A DNA stretch of 64,000 nucleotides from NCBI GenBank assembly GCA_023457895.1, contig JAEXAY010000004.1:1-64000 (forward strand), written 5' to 3'. Both the position numbers and the translations under genes were made by a program. The stretch comes from Pseudomonadota bacterium. GTDB lineage: Bacteria > Pseudomonadota > Alphaproteobacteria > Sphingomonadales > Sphingomonadaceae. The notes below the pieces were generated by a model. The model was not told the origin of the DNA. It did not search any database and saw only the letters and a list, made by a program, of their open reading frames with translations. This document shows positions 1-6,188 of the stretch, piece by piece. Every line of letters starts with the position of its first letter. Positions within the stretch are counted from its first letter, which is position 1.

Positions 1-208
1 GAGCCGGATAGGACAGCGGAACGGTCTGAGGGGGCTGGCGGGGTGGAGCGGGGGGATAAAGGACCGGCGTGCGGCCATAAGGATCGCTCTGGGCCACGAT
101 AGCCGTCGCAGGCAGTACTGTGCCCAGGATCAGTGCTCCACCACCCACCAGCGCGGAAACTACCCGACGGCCGATCGTCGATGTTACCGGCTTTTTCAGA
201 TACGTCAT
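1..208 (-). CDS. Partial exported protein, proline-rich (C-terminus beyond window)
   Basis: Only the first 69 codons are inside the window; the gene runs off the left edge. The visible protein starts MTYLKKPVTSTIGRR and continues with a hydrophobic stretch (about residues 17-38, ending near ATAIVAQ) that reads as a signal peptide or membrane anchor. A proline-rich segment follows (YPPAPPRQPPQ, residues about 50-60). I chose the ATG at 208 because AGGGG lies five bases upstream. An in-frame ATG at 223 would add five residues but has a poorer ribosome site. No family is recognised. Export is inferred from the N-terminus only. Confidence 0.6.
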   Translation of the reverse strand, partial: MTYLKKPVTSTIGRRVVSALVGGGALILGTVLPATAIVAQSDPYGRTPVLYPPAPPRQPPQTVPLSYPA

Positions 209-498
209 GTCGACCCCTGTCATTATTGGCTCAACCCTGTGTTCGTCTGATGAATCGGATGTATTTGATAGACCATGCAATCGCTTCAGAATTATGATCG
301 GAGACCGGAAATCATACCGGAGTGATGGGGTATATCCATCCCGAATGACATTGTGCTCCACACTGGCATGTAACCGAGACTATAGGTGGAAATGTCCGGC
401 GATTGCTCCGTATAATATGGTAGTTTGTCAAGCCTTTGGCCGATGCAACGGAGCCATGTCATCAGCGGCGAACTGAAACCGGCCAGGTTTATTCACTC
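209..498. other. Intergenic region without a recognised gene
   Basis: This 290-base gap lies between the end of the DUF6683 pair and the start of the partial exported gene, both on the minus strand. It is AT-richer than its surroundings. It holds a TTGACA on the minus strand (426-431) and a TATAAT on the plus strand (411-416), but these do not pair with proper spacing. A promoter for the leftmost gene probably lies here. No clear terminator hairpin with a U-tract was found for the upstream pair. Confidence 0.4.
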
Positions 499-1254
499 TC
501 ACCGCGGCGCTCCACTGCGGAAAGAGAAGCCATTATCTGTGAGTGTCATCCGGGCGAGATCCATCCCCATTGCTCTGGCGCTCTGATTGACCGCACGCGC
601 AATGGCGGTCAGCTGCGAGGCGTTGCCCGCGGCGGCATCTCGGCTCGCCTCGATCAATGCTGCCTGCACCAGCAGCGCTTCGGCCATTTCCTGTTTGGTT
701 GTAATCGACGCGGCCGTAATTTTTCCGGCGTCCAAAATTGCGCGGGCCGCCTGCTTCTTTACCGCGCTGTACATCGCCGCGCTGGAGCCAGCATCGGTTT
801 GGTGGACGGCTTCCCAGGCCGTAATCCACCAGACGGTGTAGGCATCCGCGACATTGTTGATGCGCAGGCCCGATGGCCGGATGAGAGCACCGATCTGTTC
901 GATGATGTCAGACTGGCTGAACAGCGGTTCCATCTGGTGCATACCCTGCGGGTTTCTCGCCCGGCTTTCCTGGATGAAACGGGCAAGATTTTGTTTCCGC
1001 ACTATTTTGGAAGGCGTGTAAACCAAGGCGGGTGCGGATACGGGTGCAGGCGATGGTTCTGTTTGCGGACCCCCGTTATCGTGATCATTGCAGCCGGGGC
1101 ATTGAATGGCCGTTGGGACGCGGGTGCGGGTCACGACCCAATCCATCCCGCCGTTGAACTGGGCGGCGGCTGGCACAGCCAGAAATGCTGTCGCCATCGT
1201 CATCACGCATAGGTGCAATTTTCCACCAAGCATCGCTACACTGCGGCCCGCCAT
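499..1254 (-). CDS. DUF6683 family secreted protein, second of a tandem pair
   Basis: A 251-residue protein with an N-terminal signal peptide (hydrophobic to about residue 32, ending VPAAAQ) and a DUF6683-like body. The family pattern as I know it is a KxxNLARFI segment, then a 'GLRINNVADAYTVWWITAWEA' core (about residues 128-148), then EMAEALLVQAALIEAS and a C-terminal MGMDLARMTLTDNGF. It starts directly after the stop of the paralogue upstream, so the two are cotranscribed and probably arose by tandem duplication. An internal ATG at 1233 would also leave a signal peptide. The biochemical function of DUF6683 is unknown to me. Periplasmic or secreted location is inferred. Confidence 0.75.
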   Translation of the reverse strand: MAGRSVAMLGGKLHLCVMTMATAFLAVPAAAQFNGGMDWVVTRTRVPTAIQCPGCNDHDNGGPQTEPSPAPVSAPALVYTPSKIVRKQNLARFIQESRARNPQGMHQMEPLFSQSDIIEQIGALIRPSGLRINNVADAYTVWWITAWEAVHQTDAGSSAAMYSAVKKQAARAILDAGKITAASITTKQEMAEALLVQAALIEASRDAAAGNASQLTAIARAVNQSARAMGMDLARMTLTDNGFSFRSGAPR

Positions 1255-2133
1255 TTATCCCCGCTTTGCCAAGCCTTTTCCGATCGCAAACATGCCTGCA
1301 AGAAGCCCGGTTCCAGCGATGGCGTAGAGAGTATAACCGCTGCTTCCATCGCTGCCCGCGTTGGTATTATCAGCCGCGAGCTGGGTGTTGTCCGGACCAT
1401 CACCCGCTTCGCTCCGCCTGCCGCTGCGCGGAACAAAACCATCCTGGGTCAGGGTCATCTTGGTGAGATCCAACCCCATTTTCCTGGCCCCTTGATTGAC
1501 AGCTTTGGAAATGGCGGCCTGTTGGGTTGCATTCCCGGCGGCCTGGCTGGAGGATGCGGCGATCAACGCAGCCTGAATAAGCATGGCTTCTGCCATTTGC
1601 TGCTTCTCGGCATCGCCCGCCGACCGCATTTGTGGTGTTGCGGCCAAAGCAGCTTCGGTTTGGGCTTTGACGGCGTTATACATCGCCGCGCTGCTGCCCA
1701 TGTCGCGATTGTTGACCGCTTCCCAAGCCGCGATCCACCAAACGGCATAAGCGTCGGCGACATTATCCGCTCTCAGCCCGACAGTGCGCATCATCTGATC
1801 AATCTGCGGGATGGCGGAAGGAAGCAAAGCTTTTCCCTTGGCCGCCCCTGCGGGGTCCGTTTTGGCCCAGACATTCACAAACTGGTTGATATTGGCCGCG
1901 CGCCGCTGTGATGATACACGATATTGGAAGTTCATGCTGGGGGCGACTTCCCGCTCGGGCGACCGTTGGTTATCGGTGTCGCCAACATCATTCAGCGAAC
2001 TCATTCGATCATGTTCGAGGGCAATATTCCCCATGTTGATGTTCATCGCCATCATGTCGGGAAAATATAAGTCCTGAGCGTGCAGAGGACTTGCAATGAT
2101 TGTACCCAAGGCAATCGCGACACCAATTTTCAT
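1255..2133 (-). CDS. DUF6683 family protein with C-terminal membrane anchor
   Basis: A 292-residue paralogue of the following gene. It begins with a short signal peptide (MKIGVAIALGTIIASPLHAQ) preceded by GAAGGAG, nine bases from the ATG. The conserved core reads GLRADNVADAYAVWWIAAWEA, followed by QMAEAMLIQAALIAAS and MGLDLTKMTLTQDGFVPR. Unlike its partner it ends in a hydrophobic segment (GYTLYAIAGTGLLAGMFAIG) and a basic tail, suggesting a membrane-anchored form beside a soluble form. It is adjacent to, and translationally linked with, the second DUF6683 gene. Function unknown; the tandem pair with different anchoring is the notable point. Confidence 0.75.
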   Translation of the reverse strand: MKIGVAIALGTIIASPLHAQDLYFPDMMAMNINMGNIALEHDRMSSLNDVGDTDNQRSPEREVAPSMNFQYRVSSQRRAANINQFVNVWAKTDPAGAAKGKALLPSAIPQIDQMMRTVGLRADNVADAYAVWWIAAWEAVNNRDMGSSAAMYNAVKAQTEAALAATPQMRSAGDAEKQQMAEAMLIQAALIAASSSQAAGNATQQAAISKAVNQGARKMGLDLTKMTLTQDGFVPRSGRRSEAGDGPDNTQLAADNTNAGSDGSSGYTLYAIAGTGLLAGMFAIGKGLAKRG

Positions 2134-2212
2134 CCGGTCACTCCTTCAGCAACATATCGACTAAGCCCCTGAAGACCTAGGAGCATACAACATTAAACCT
2201 GCATGAACAACA

Positions 2213-2238
2213 AAGGGAGGGCTGCAGGGCCCTCCCTT
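2213..2238 (-). terminator. Rho-independent terminator after the glycine-rich/coiled-coil gene
   Basis: A perfect 10-bp stem (2213-2222 with 2229-2238) with a six-base loop. Read on the minus strand it is followed by a T-rich run (TTTGTTGTT). It lies 21 bases beyond the stop at 2259 and separates that gene from the DUF6683 pair, which therefore needs its own promoter in 2134-2212. Confidence 0.8.
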
Positions 2239-2258
2239 CGCGTAACGGCGGTTGCCGA

Positions 2259-3068
2259 TCAGTTCTTGCGTGCCAGCGTCGACTGGGCTTCGCCGACCGA
2301 CTTGAGCGCAGTCGCGATCAGGTTCTGCAGAATGCTCAATTCCTGAGTGGTCGCCTGCATCAGCGCGTTCAGTGAGCCCAGCTTGTTCTGGTTGGTCTGG
2401 AATTCCTGATTGTTTGCTTGCTGAGCCTTGGTGTCCTTCTTGTCGATCTTGTTCATTTTGTCGGTAATCGACTCGCCTTCATGAATTTGCTTGGCGATGC
2501 GATCCGACAGCTTGTCCATGTCGTCCATCTTCGAGTCGGCAATGGCACCAAGCGCCTCAGCCATCCGGCGCAAGAAGTTACCCTTCTTGCCGGTTGATTC
2601 CGCTTCAGCGACCTGCTTCTTGGAAGCAGCCTTTTCCTTTTCTGCCCGTTCCTTCACGAGATTGTCGGCCAGATTGAAGGTTTTTTGTTCAAAATCGCGT
2701 GCAGCCCGCGAAAGTTCGCCGGTCTGGCTCGGGTTGAGGTTGAACTGCTTGGCCAGTCCATTGACAACGTCCTGGACACCGCCGGACCGGCCGAGCGCGC
2801 CCGCGGCGACGCCGCCCAGGCCGCCCGCCGCACCACCCAAACCGCCTGCAGCATTGCCGCTTGCTGCATTGAAGGCTTGCTGAGCCACGTCGATGGCGCC
2901 CTGAGGCAAGCCGAGCTGCTGGCCAACCTGCTGAATAACCTGCTGGGCGACAGCCGACATGATCGCCTTGGCGATGATGCTGGCCCAGCCCGCCGGGCCC
3001 ATCGCCAATTGTGCAATGGTCATCGGATTGACCACCGAACCCATAATGCTACCAAGACCAAGTCCCAT
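2259..3068 (-). CDS. Orphan glycine-rich, coiled-coil protein (possible secreted/translocator-like)
   Basis: A 269-residue protein with no signal peptide. Residues about 1-60 form hydrophobic glycine/alanine-rich helices rich in glutamine (AQQVIQQVGQQLGLPQG). Residues about 70-100 are a glycine/alanine low-complexity run. The remaining C-terminal half is a charged helical region with strong coiled-coil character (KMDDMDKLSDRIAKQIHEGESITDKM) ending in an amphipathic QELSILQNLIATALKSVGEAQ helix. The start is supported by AAGGAG eight bases upstream. This architecture (hydrophobic segment plus coiled coils, no Sec signal) resembles type III translocators, but that is analogy only; no secretion genes are in the window. 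A strong terminator follows. Confidence 0.7.
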   Translation of the reverse strand: MGLGLGSIMGSVVNPMTIAQLAMGPAGWASIIAKAIMSAVAQQVIQQVGQQLGLPQGAIDVAQQAFNAASGNAAGGLGGAAGGLGGVAAGALGRSGGVQDVVNGLAKQFNLNPSQTGELSRAARDFEQKTFNLADNLVKERAEKEKAASKKQVAEAESTGKKGNFLRRMAEALGAIADSKMDDMDKLSDRIAKQIHEGESITDKMNKIDKKDTKAQQANNQEFQTNQNKLGSLNALMQATTQELSILQNLIATALKSVGEAQSTLARKN

Positions 3069-3381
3069 CGTACTTCTCCTTCTTCCTGTCCTACAGGGCG
3101 GGGGGATGCCCTTTGTTTTAATCAGGGTGGGACAGTGTTCTGGCGGGGGAGCCGATCACCGTCCCGTGAAGGCGTTATGGCTCTGTGACAGGGGATTGTC
3201 TCTCAGCGATTCGTTTAGATCGCCTCAGCGATTTGCTTAGGCGGTCATGCCGTGAAAGCAGGAATCCGTTTAGGAACAATATTATATTGGCACCGCGCAG
3301 AATGTCCCGTCGCACCATGTTGGTGCAACGCGAGGAGTGGGACGGCCTCTTACAAGGTCAACGCGGAAATACCGGACGCTG
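3069..3381. other. 313-base non-coding gap with paired operator-like direct repeats
   Basis: This gap separates the ends of two minus-strand transcription units. It contains two direct repeats of 16 bases, TCAGCGATTCGTTTAG at 3203-3218 and TCAGCGATTTGCTTAG at 3225-3240. They match at 14 of 16 positions and their starts are 22 bp apart, about two helical turns. It probably carries the promoter of the gene at 2259-3068. No convincing open reading frame or RNA gene is visible. Confidence 0.5.
3203..3240. repeat. Two 16-bp direct repeats spaced 22 bp, candidate regulator sites
   Basis: The half-sites share TCAGCGATT-G-TTAG and lie on the same face of the helix. They sit 135-172 bases upstream of the start of the glycine-rich/coiled-coil gene. 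Such spacing is typical of cooperative binding by a response regulator, but no specific regulator can be named. Confidence 0.35.
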
Positions 3382-3699
3382 TCACTGGCCGGCCGTTTCA
3401 TCCGGGTCGCCGCGCCGGGAACAGCACATCGCATGGCATGGCTTGGTGCCATCCGGGCCATTTTTATACGGTTGCTGCCCCGAATCCCCGATCGGGATCG
3501 TGACTTTGCGGTAGACGCCCGGCTCGCTGCACAGCATCACGGTGATGACCTTGCCGTCCTTGACCACTGCGCTCACCGGGTGGGCTGTTAAGGCAAAGGC
3601 CGTGCAAAAGCCAAGATGCGCGAGCAGCCGGAAATTGATCCTGGAACGGAACGGCTGGCGGCGCGACGGCAGGAACGGCCGGCGGCGGTCAGACCGCAT
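3382..3699 (-). CDS. Small exported cysteine-containing protein overlapping hemN
   Basis: A 105-residue protein starting MRSDRRRPFLPSRRQ, with a basic N-terminus and a hydrophobic segment (about residues 27-44, ending AHPVSAV) that reads as a signal peptide. The mature part is about 60 residues with three cysteines (VMLCSEPG, and KPCHAMCCSRR near the end). The pattern of a short beta-rich start plus a CHAxC-type end is seen in small uncharacterised alphaproteobacterial proteins. Its start overlaps the last 11 bases of hemN, so it is likely cotranscribed with hemN under FNR control. Longer in-frame starts upstream lie inside hemN and are less likely. Function unknown; metal or haem handling is only a guess. 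Confidence 0.55.
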   Translation of the reverse strand: MRSDRRRPFLPSRRQPFRSRINFRLLAHLGFCTAFALTAHPVSAVVKDGKVITVMLCSEPGVYRKVTIPIGDSGQQPYKNGPDGTKPCHAMCCSRRGDPDETAGQ

Positions 3700-5011
3700 G
3701 GCTGAAGCGCCCCTGATGCCGCGTGCGGTAGGGGTCGAACAGCGCCGCGATGCTGCGGGCATAGGGGAGCGCAGCGGGCGCGAGGGTCAACTGATCGCCC
3801 TGGAGCGTGACCAGCTTTCGGAGGAGGAAAGGATCGAGATCGAGGCGATACTCATCGCCGCCCCCGAGGGAGGAGAGGTCTGCGGAGCCGCGACACAGCA
3901 CCGCCTCGATCACCGCGCCATGCGCGTTATCTGCCGCCGACCGCATCACTCCGAGTGCGGCGGGGAGCCGCCCTTCTCCAAGCATGGTGCGATAGATGCC
4001 GCTATTCTTTTCATTCTGCAGCAGCCGGTCGGGAAAACCGCTGATCGCGGTTGCGCCAAGGCCGACAAGGACTTCCGCGGGGTCTTCGGTGAAGCCCTGA
4101 AAATTGCGCCGCAGCGTGCCGTTTTGCGTCGCGATCGCGAGCGCATCGTCCGGTCTGGCGAAATGGTCGAAGCCCACCGGGATATAGCCTGCGGCGGTGA
4201 AGCGGTCATAGCCATGCGCGGCCATGCGAAAACGGGTTTCCTGATCCGGAAGGTCCGCCTCGCGTATCTGGCGCTGGCGTGGGACCATATTGGGCACATG
4301 CGCATAGCCGAACAGCGCGATCCGGTCGGCACCCAGTTCGATGCTCTTGCTGATGCTGTCGTCCAGTTCCTCGAGTCCCTGGTGCGGAAGGCCGTACATC
4401 AGGTCAAAATTGATCGATCGCACCCCTGCTGCCCGCAGATATTCAACCCCCTGCGCGATCATCTCATAGGGCTGGACCCGGCCGATTGCAGCCTGCACCT
4501 GCGGGGCAAAGGTCTGGACACCGAACGAGACGCGCTGGACATTGGCGCCGGCCAGCATCGCCGCCCACCAGTCGTCGAAATTGCGCGGATCAATTTCAAC
4601 CGAAATTACCGGGTCCTCGGCATGGAAGGCGACGGTCAGCGTGTCGAGCAGGCGGACAAAGTCGACGGCGGGAAGCGCATTGGGGCTGCCGCCGCCAAAC
4701 GCGATACGGCGTGCCCGGGCGCGGCCTTCCAGCTTCTTGGCGACGAGCGCGATTTCCCGTTCGAGCGCTTCCATATAGGCGTGCAGCCGGTGAAGCTTGT
4801 TGGCCTTTCCGGTATTGCAGGCGCAGTACCAGCAGATTTCCTGACAATAGGGAATGTGGACATAGAGCGAAATGTCGCTGCCGTCCGGCACCATGGCCAG
4901 GGCCTCGTCCATGGCTGCTTCGCCAACCCCGGCGGTGAATTCGGCGGCGGTGGGGTAGCTGGTATAGCGTGGCACGGGGCGGGCCAGCAATTCGGGGCAA
5001 TAAGTCCACAT
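3689..5011 (-). CDS. hemN: Oxygen-independent coproporphyrinogen III oxidase (HemN)
   Basis: A 440-residue radical-SAM enzyme that decarboxylates two propionates of coproporphyrinogen III to vinyls in haem synthesis when oxygen is scarce. The HemN cluster motif CX3CX2CXC is present (CQEICWYCAC, about residues 57-66), preceded by LYVHIPYC. A glycine-rich SAM-binding FGGGSPN follows, then DLMYGLPHQ and FDHFARPDD. Full length for the family. The ATG at 5011 is preceded in frame by a GTG at 5014, so the start is uncertain by one codon. An FNR box (5049-5062) lies 38 bases upstream, matching known FNR control of hemN. It faces away from ompW and is followed by a small overlapping gene. Confidence 0.95.
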   Translation of the reverse strand: MWTYCPELLARPVPRYTSYPTAAEFTAGVGEAAMDEALAMVPDGSDISLYVHIPYCQEICWYCACNTGKANKLHRLHAYMEALEREIALVAKKLEGRARARRIAFGGGSPNALPAVDFVRLLDTLTVAFHAEDPVISVEIDPRNFDDWWAAMLAGANVQRVSFGVQTFAPQVQAAIGRVQPYEMIAQGVEYLRAAGVRSINFDLMYGLPHQGLEELDDSISKSIELGADRIALFGYAHVPNMVPRQRQIREADLPDQETRFRMAAHGYDRFTAAGYIPVGFDHFARPDDALAIATQNGTLRRNFQGFTEDPAEVLVGLGATAISGFPDRLLQNEKNSGIYRTMLGEGRLPAALGVMRSAADNAHGAVIEAVLCRGSADLSSLGGGDEYRLDLDPFLLRKLVTLQGDQLTLAPAALPYARSIAALFDPYRTRHQGRFSHAV

Positions 5012-5048
5012 CACCCATCAAGGCTAATCGCGCCCCATTTCCGTTTCT

Positions 5049-5062
5049 TTGACCATAATCAA
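5049..5062. promoter_or_regulatory. FNR box between hemN and ompW
   Basis: TTGACCATAATCAA; on the minus strand TTGATTATGGTCAA. This matches the FNR consensus TTGAT-N4-ATCAA at nine of ten defined positions. It lies 38 bases upstream of hemN and 107 bases upstream of the divergent ompW start. An Fnr-type regulator with the matching ETVSRQL recognition helix is encoded at 14173-14880. Confidence 0.75.
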
Positions 5063-5168
5063 TTCTATTTTTGCGTTTTGTCAATGAATTGGGCGTAGGG
5101 GGCGCTTATCCGGACAGTCGTTGACGCCTGATCCGGCGGAAACAAAATGGTTTAAAGGACATAAGACA

Positions 5169-5846
5169 ATGAAATTCACGACTACCGTGGCGCTGGTTCT
5201 GGCCGCAGGTACGGTCGCCGCGACGGGGGCCCAGGCCAAGCAGGGCGATGTACTCGTCCGTGTACGTGCCATCAATGTAATGCCGCAGGAGAAGTCCGGC
5301 CCGATCCTTCCCGGAACGACGACTTCGCCTGATATTTCGGCCAACAAGGTGAGCGTCAATAACACGGTCACGCCGGAAGTCGACTTCACCTATATGGTGA
5401 CCGATAACATCGGCCTCGAAGTGATTGCCGGTACGGCGCGTCACACGGTTTCGGGTGTTGGCCCCGCCATCGGCGGCGCCAAGCTGGTTGAAACCAACGT
5501 GCTTCCGCCGACCCTTACCGCGCAGTATCACCTCGCTCCGGAAGGTGCGTTTCGCCCCTATGTCGGCGTTGGCGTCAACTATTCGACCTTCTTCAACACC
5601 AAGGCGCAGAGCGATCTCGTAGGCGTTGCCGGTCCGACCAAGGTCAAGATGAAGGACAGCTTCGGCTGGGCCGCGCAGGTCGGCTTCGATATTCCGGTCA
5701 ACGACAAGTTCTTCGTGAACTTCGATGCGAAATATATCGACATCCGCACCACCGCGACGCTCACCACGCGTGACCTCGGCGTGCAGAAGGTCAAGGTCGA
5801 CCTCAACCCGATCGTGCTTGGCGTGGGTATCGGCACCAAGTTTTAA
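5169..5846 (+). CDS. ompW: OmpW family outer-membrane beta-barrel protein
   Basis: A 225-residue outer-membrane protein. It has a signal peptide (MKFTTTVALVLAAGTVAATGAQA), then the OmpW start GDVLVRVRAINVMPQEKSGP. Alternating beta strands follow (TYMVTDNIGLEVIAG; LTAQYHLAPEGAFRPYVGVGVNYS; FFVNFDAKYIDI), and the C-terminus is phenylalanine (GVGIGTKF), as barrel assembly requires. The start is fixed by AAAGGAC upstream of 5169; an in-frame ATG at 5121 would destroy the signal peptide. OmpW forms a narrow channel for small hydrophobic compounds. It is divergent from hemN with an FNR box between, consistent with the oxygen-responsive expression known for ompW in other bacteria. A terminator follows. 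Confidence 0.92.
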   Translation: MKFTTTVALVLAAGTVAATGAQAKQGDVLVRVRAINVMPQEKSGPILPGTTTSPDISANKVSVNNTVTPEVDFTYMVTDNIGLEVIAGTARHTVSGVGPAIGGAKLVETNVLPPTLTAQYHLAPEGAFRPYVGVGVNYSTFFNTKAQSDLVGVAGPTKVKMKDSFGWAAQVGFDIPVNDKFFVNFDAKYIDIRTTATLTTRDLGVQKVKVDLNPIVLGVGIGTKF

Positions 5847-5857
5847 GAGATTAAGGC

Positions 5858-5890
5858 GCGCCTGCCCGCATCGAAGGCAGGCGCTCCTTT
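5858..5890 (+). terminator. Terminator after ompW
   Basis: A nine-base perfect stem (5858-5866 with 5876-5884) with a nine-base loop, followed by TCCTTT. It starts 12 bases after the ompW stop. The T-tract is short, so strength is uncertain. Confidence 0.6.
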
Positions 5891-5953
5891 CAACTTGCTC
5901 CTCCCTGATGGGTGTCAGAACAGTCTGGCGCCCATCTTTTTTTTGGGTCGTTC

Positions 5954-6181
5954 TCAGGAGGCGGAATTGTCTGGCGGTATATCTTCCCCCGGCCACTCTT
6001 CTCCCGGCCACTCTTCTCCCGGGCGATCTTCTCCAGGGCGGTCTTCGTCGTCGATCAGGATGCGCATCGAAGCGCCATCAAGATCGTCATATTGTCCTGA
6101 TTTCATCGACCAGAAAAAGGCGAGCAGCCCGGTGAAGCCGAGGAGCAGCGCAAGCGGGATGAGGAGTGACAGTCCCGGCAT
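5954..6181 (-). CDS. ccoS: cbb3 oxidase maturation protein CcoS with repeat tail
   Basis: A 75-residue membrane protein needed for cofactor insertion into cbb3 oxidase. The family signature is clear: one N-terminal transmembrane helix (MPGLSLLIPLALLLGFTGLLAFFW), then SMKSGQYDDLDGASMRIL and an acidic end. The ATG at 6181 overlaps the end of ccoI, as is usual for ccoIS. Oddly, the acidic tail carries four repeats of a five-residue unit of the type E-(D/E)-(R/W)-P-G, encoded by four 15-bp tandem repeats (5988-6047). This lengthens the tail relative to typical CcoS. It is the last gene of the ccoGHIS unit. Confidence 0.9.
   Translation of the reverse strand: MPGLSLLIPLALLLGFTGLLAFFWSMKSGQYDDLDGASMRILIDDEDRPGEDRPGEEWPGEEWPGEDIPPDNSAS
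5988..6047. repeat. Four 15-bp tandem repeats inside ccoS
   Basis: Units at 5988-6002 and 6003-6017 are identical (CCCGGCCACTCTTCT). Units 6018-6032 and 6033-6047 are diverged copies. Because the period is 15 bp, copy-number change would keep the ccoS frame and simply alter the number of five-residue tail units. Confidence 0.85.
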
Positions 6182-6188
6182 GATCCTT

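Noticed and set aside
411..431. A TTGACA (minus strand) and a TATAAT (plus strand) close together in the gap before the first gene
   Set aside because: They are on opposite strands, and neither has a partner element at 16-18 bases, so they do not form a standard promoter.
3542..5098. A 518-codon open frame on the plus strand opposite hemN
   Set aside because: hemN is certain from its Fe-S motif and length. The opposite frame has no ribosome site or domain and would read through the hemN/ompW promoter region.
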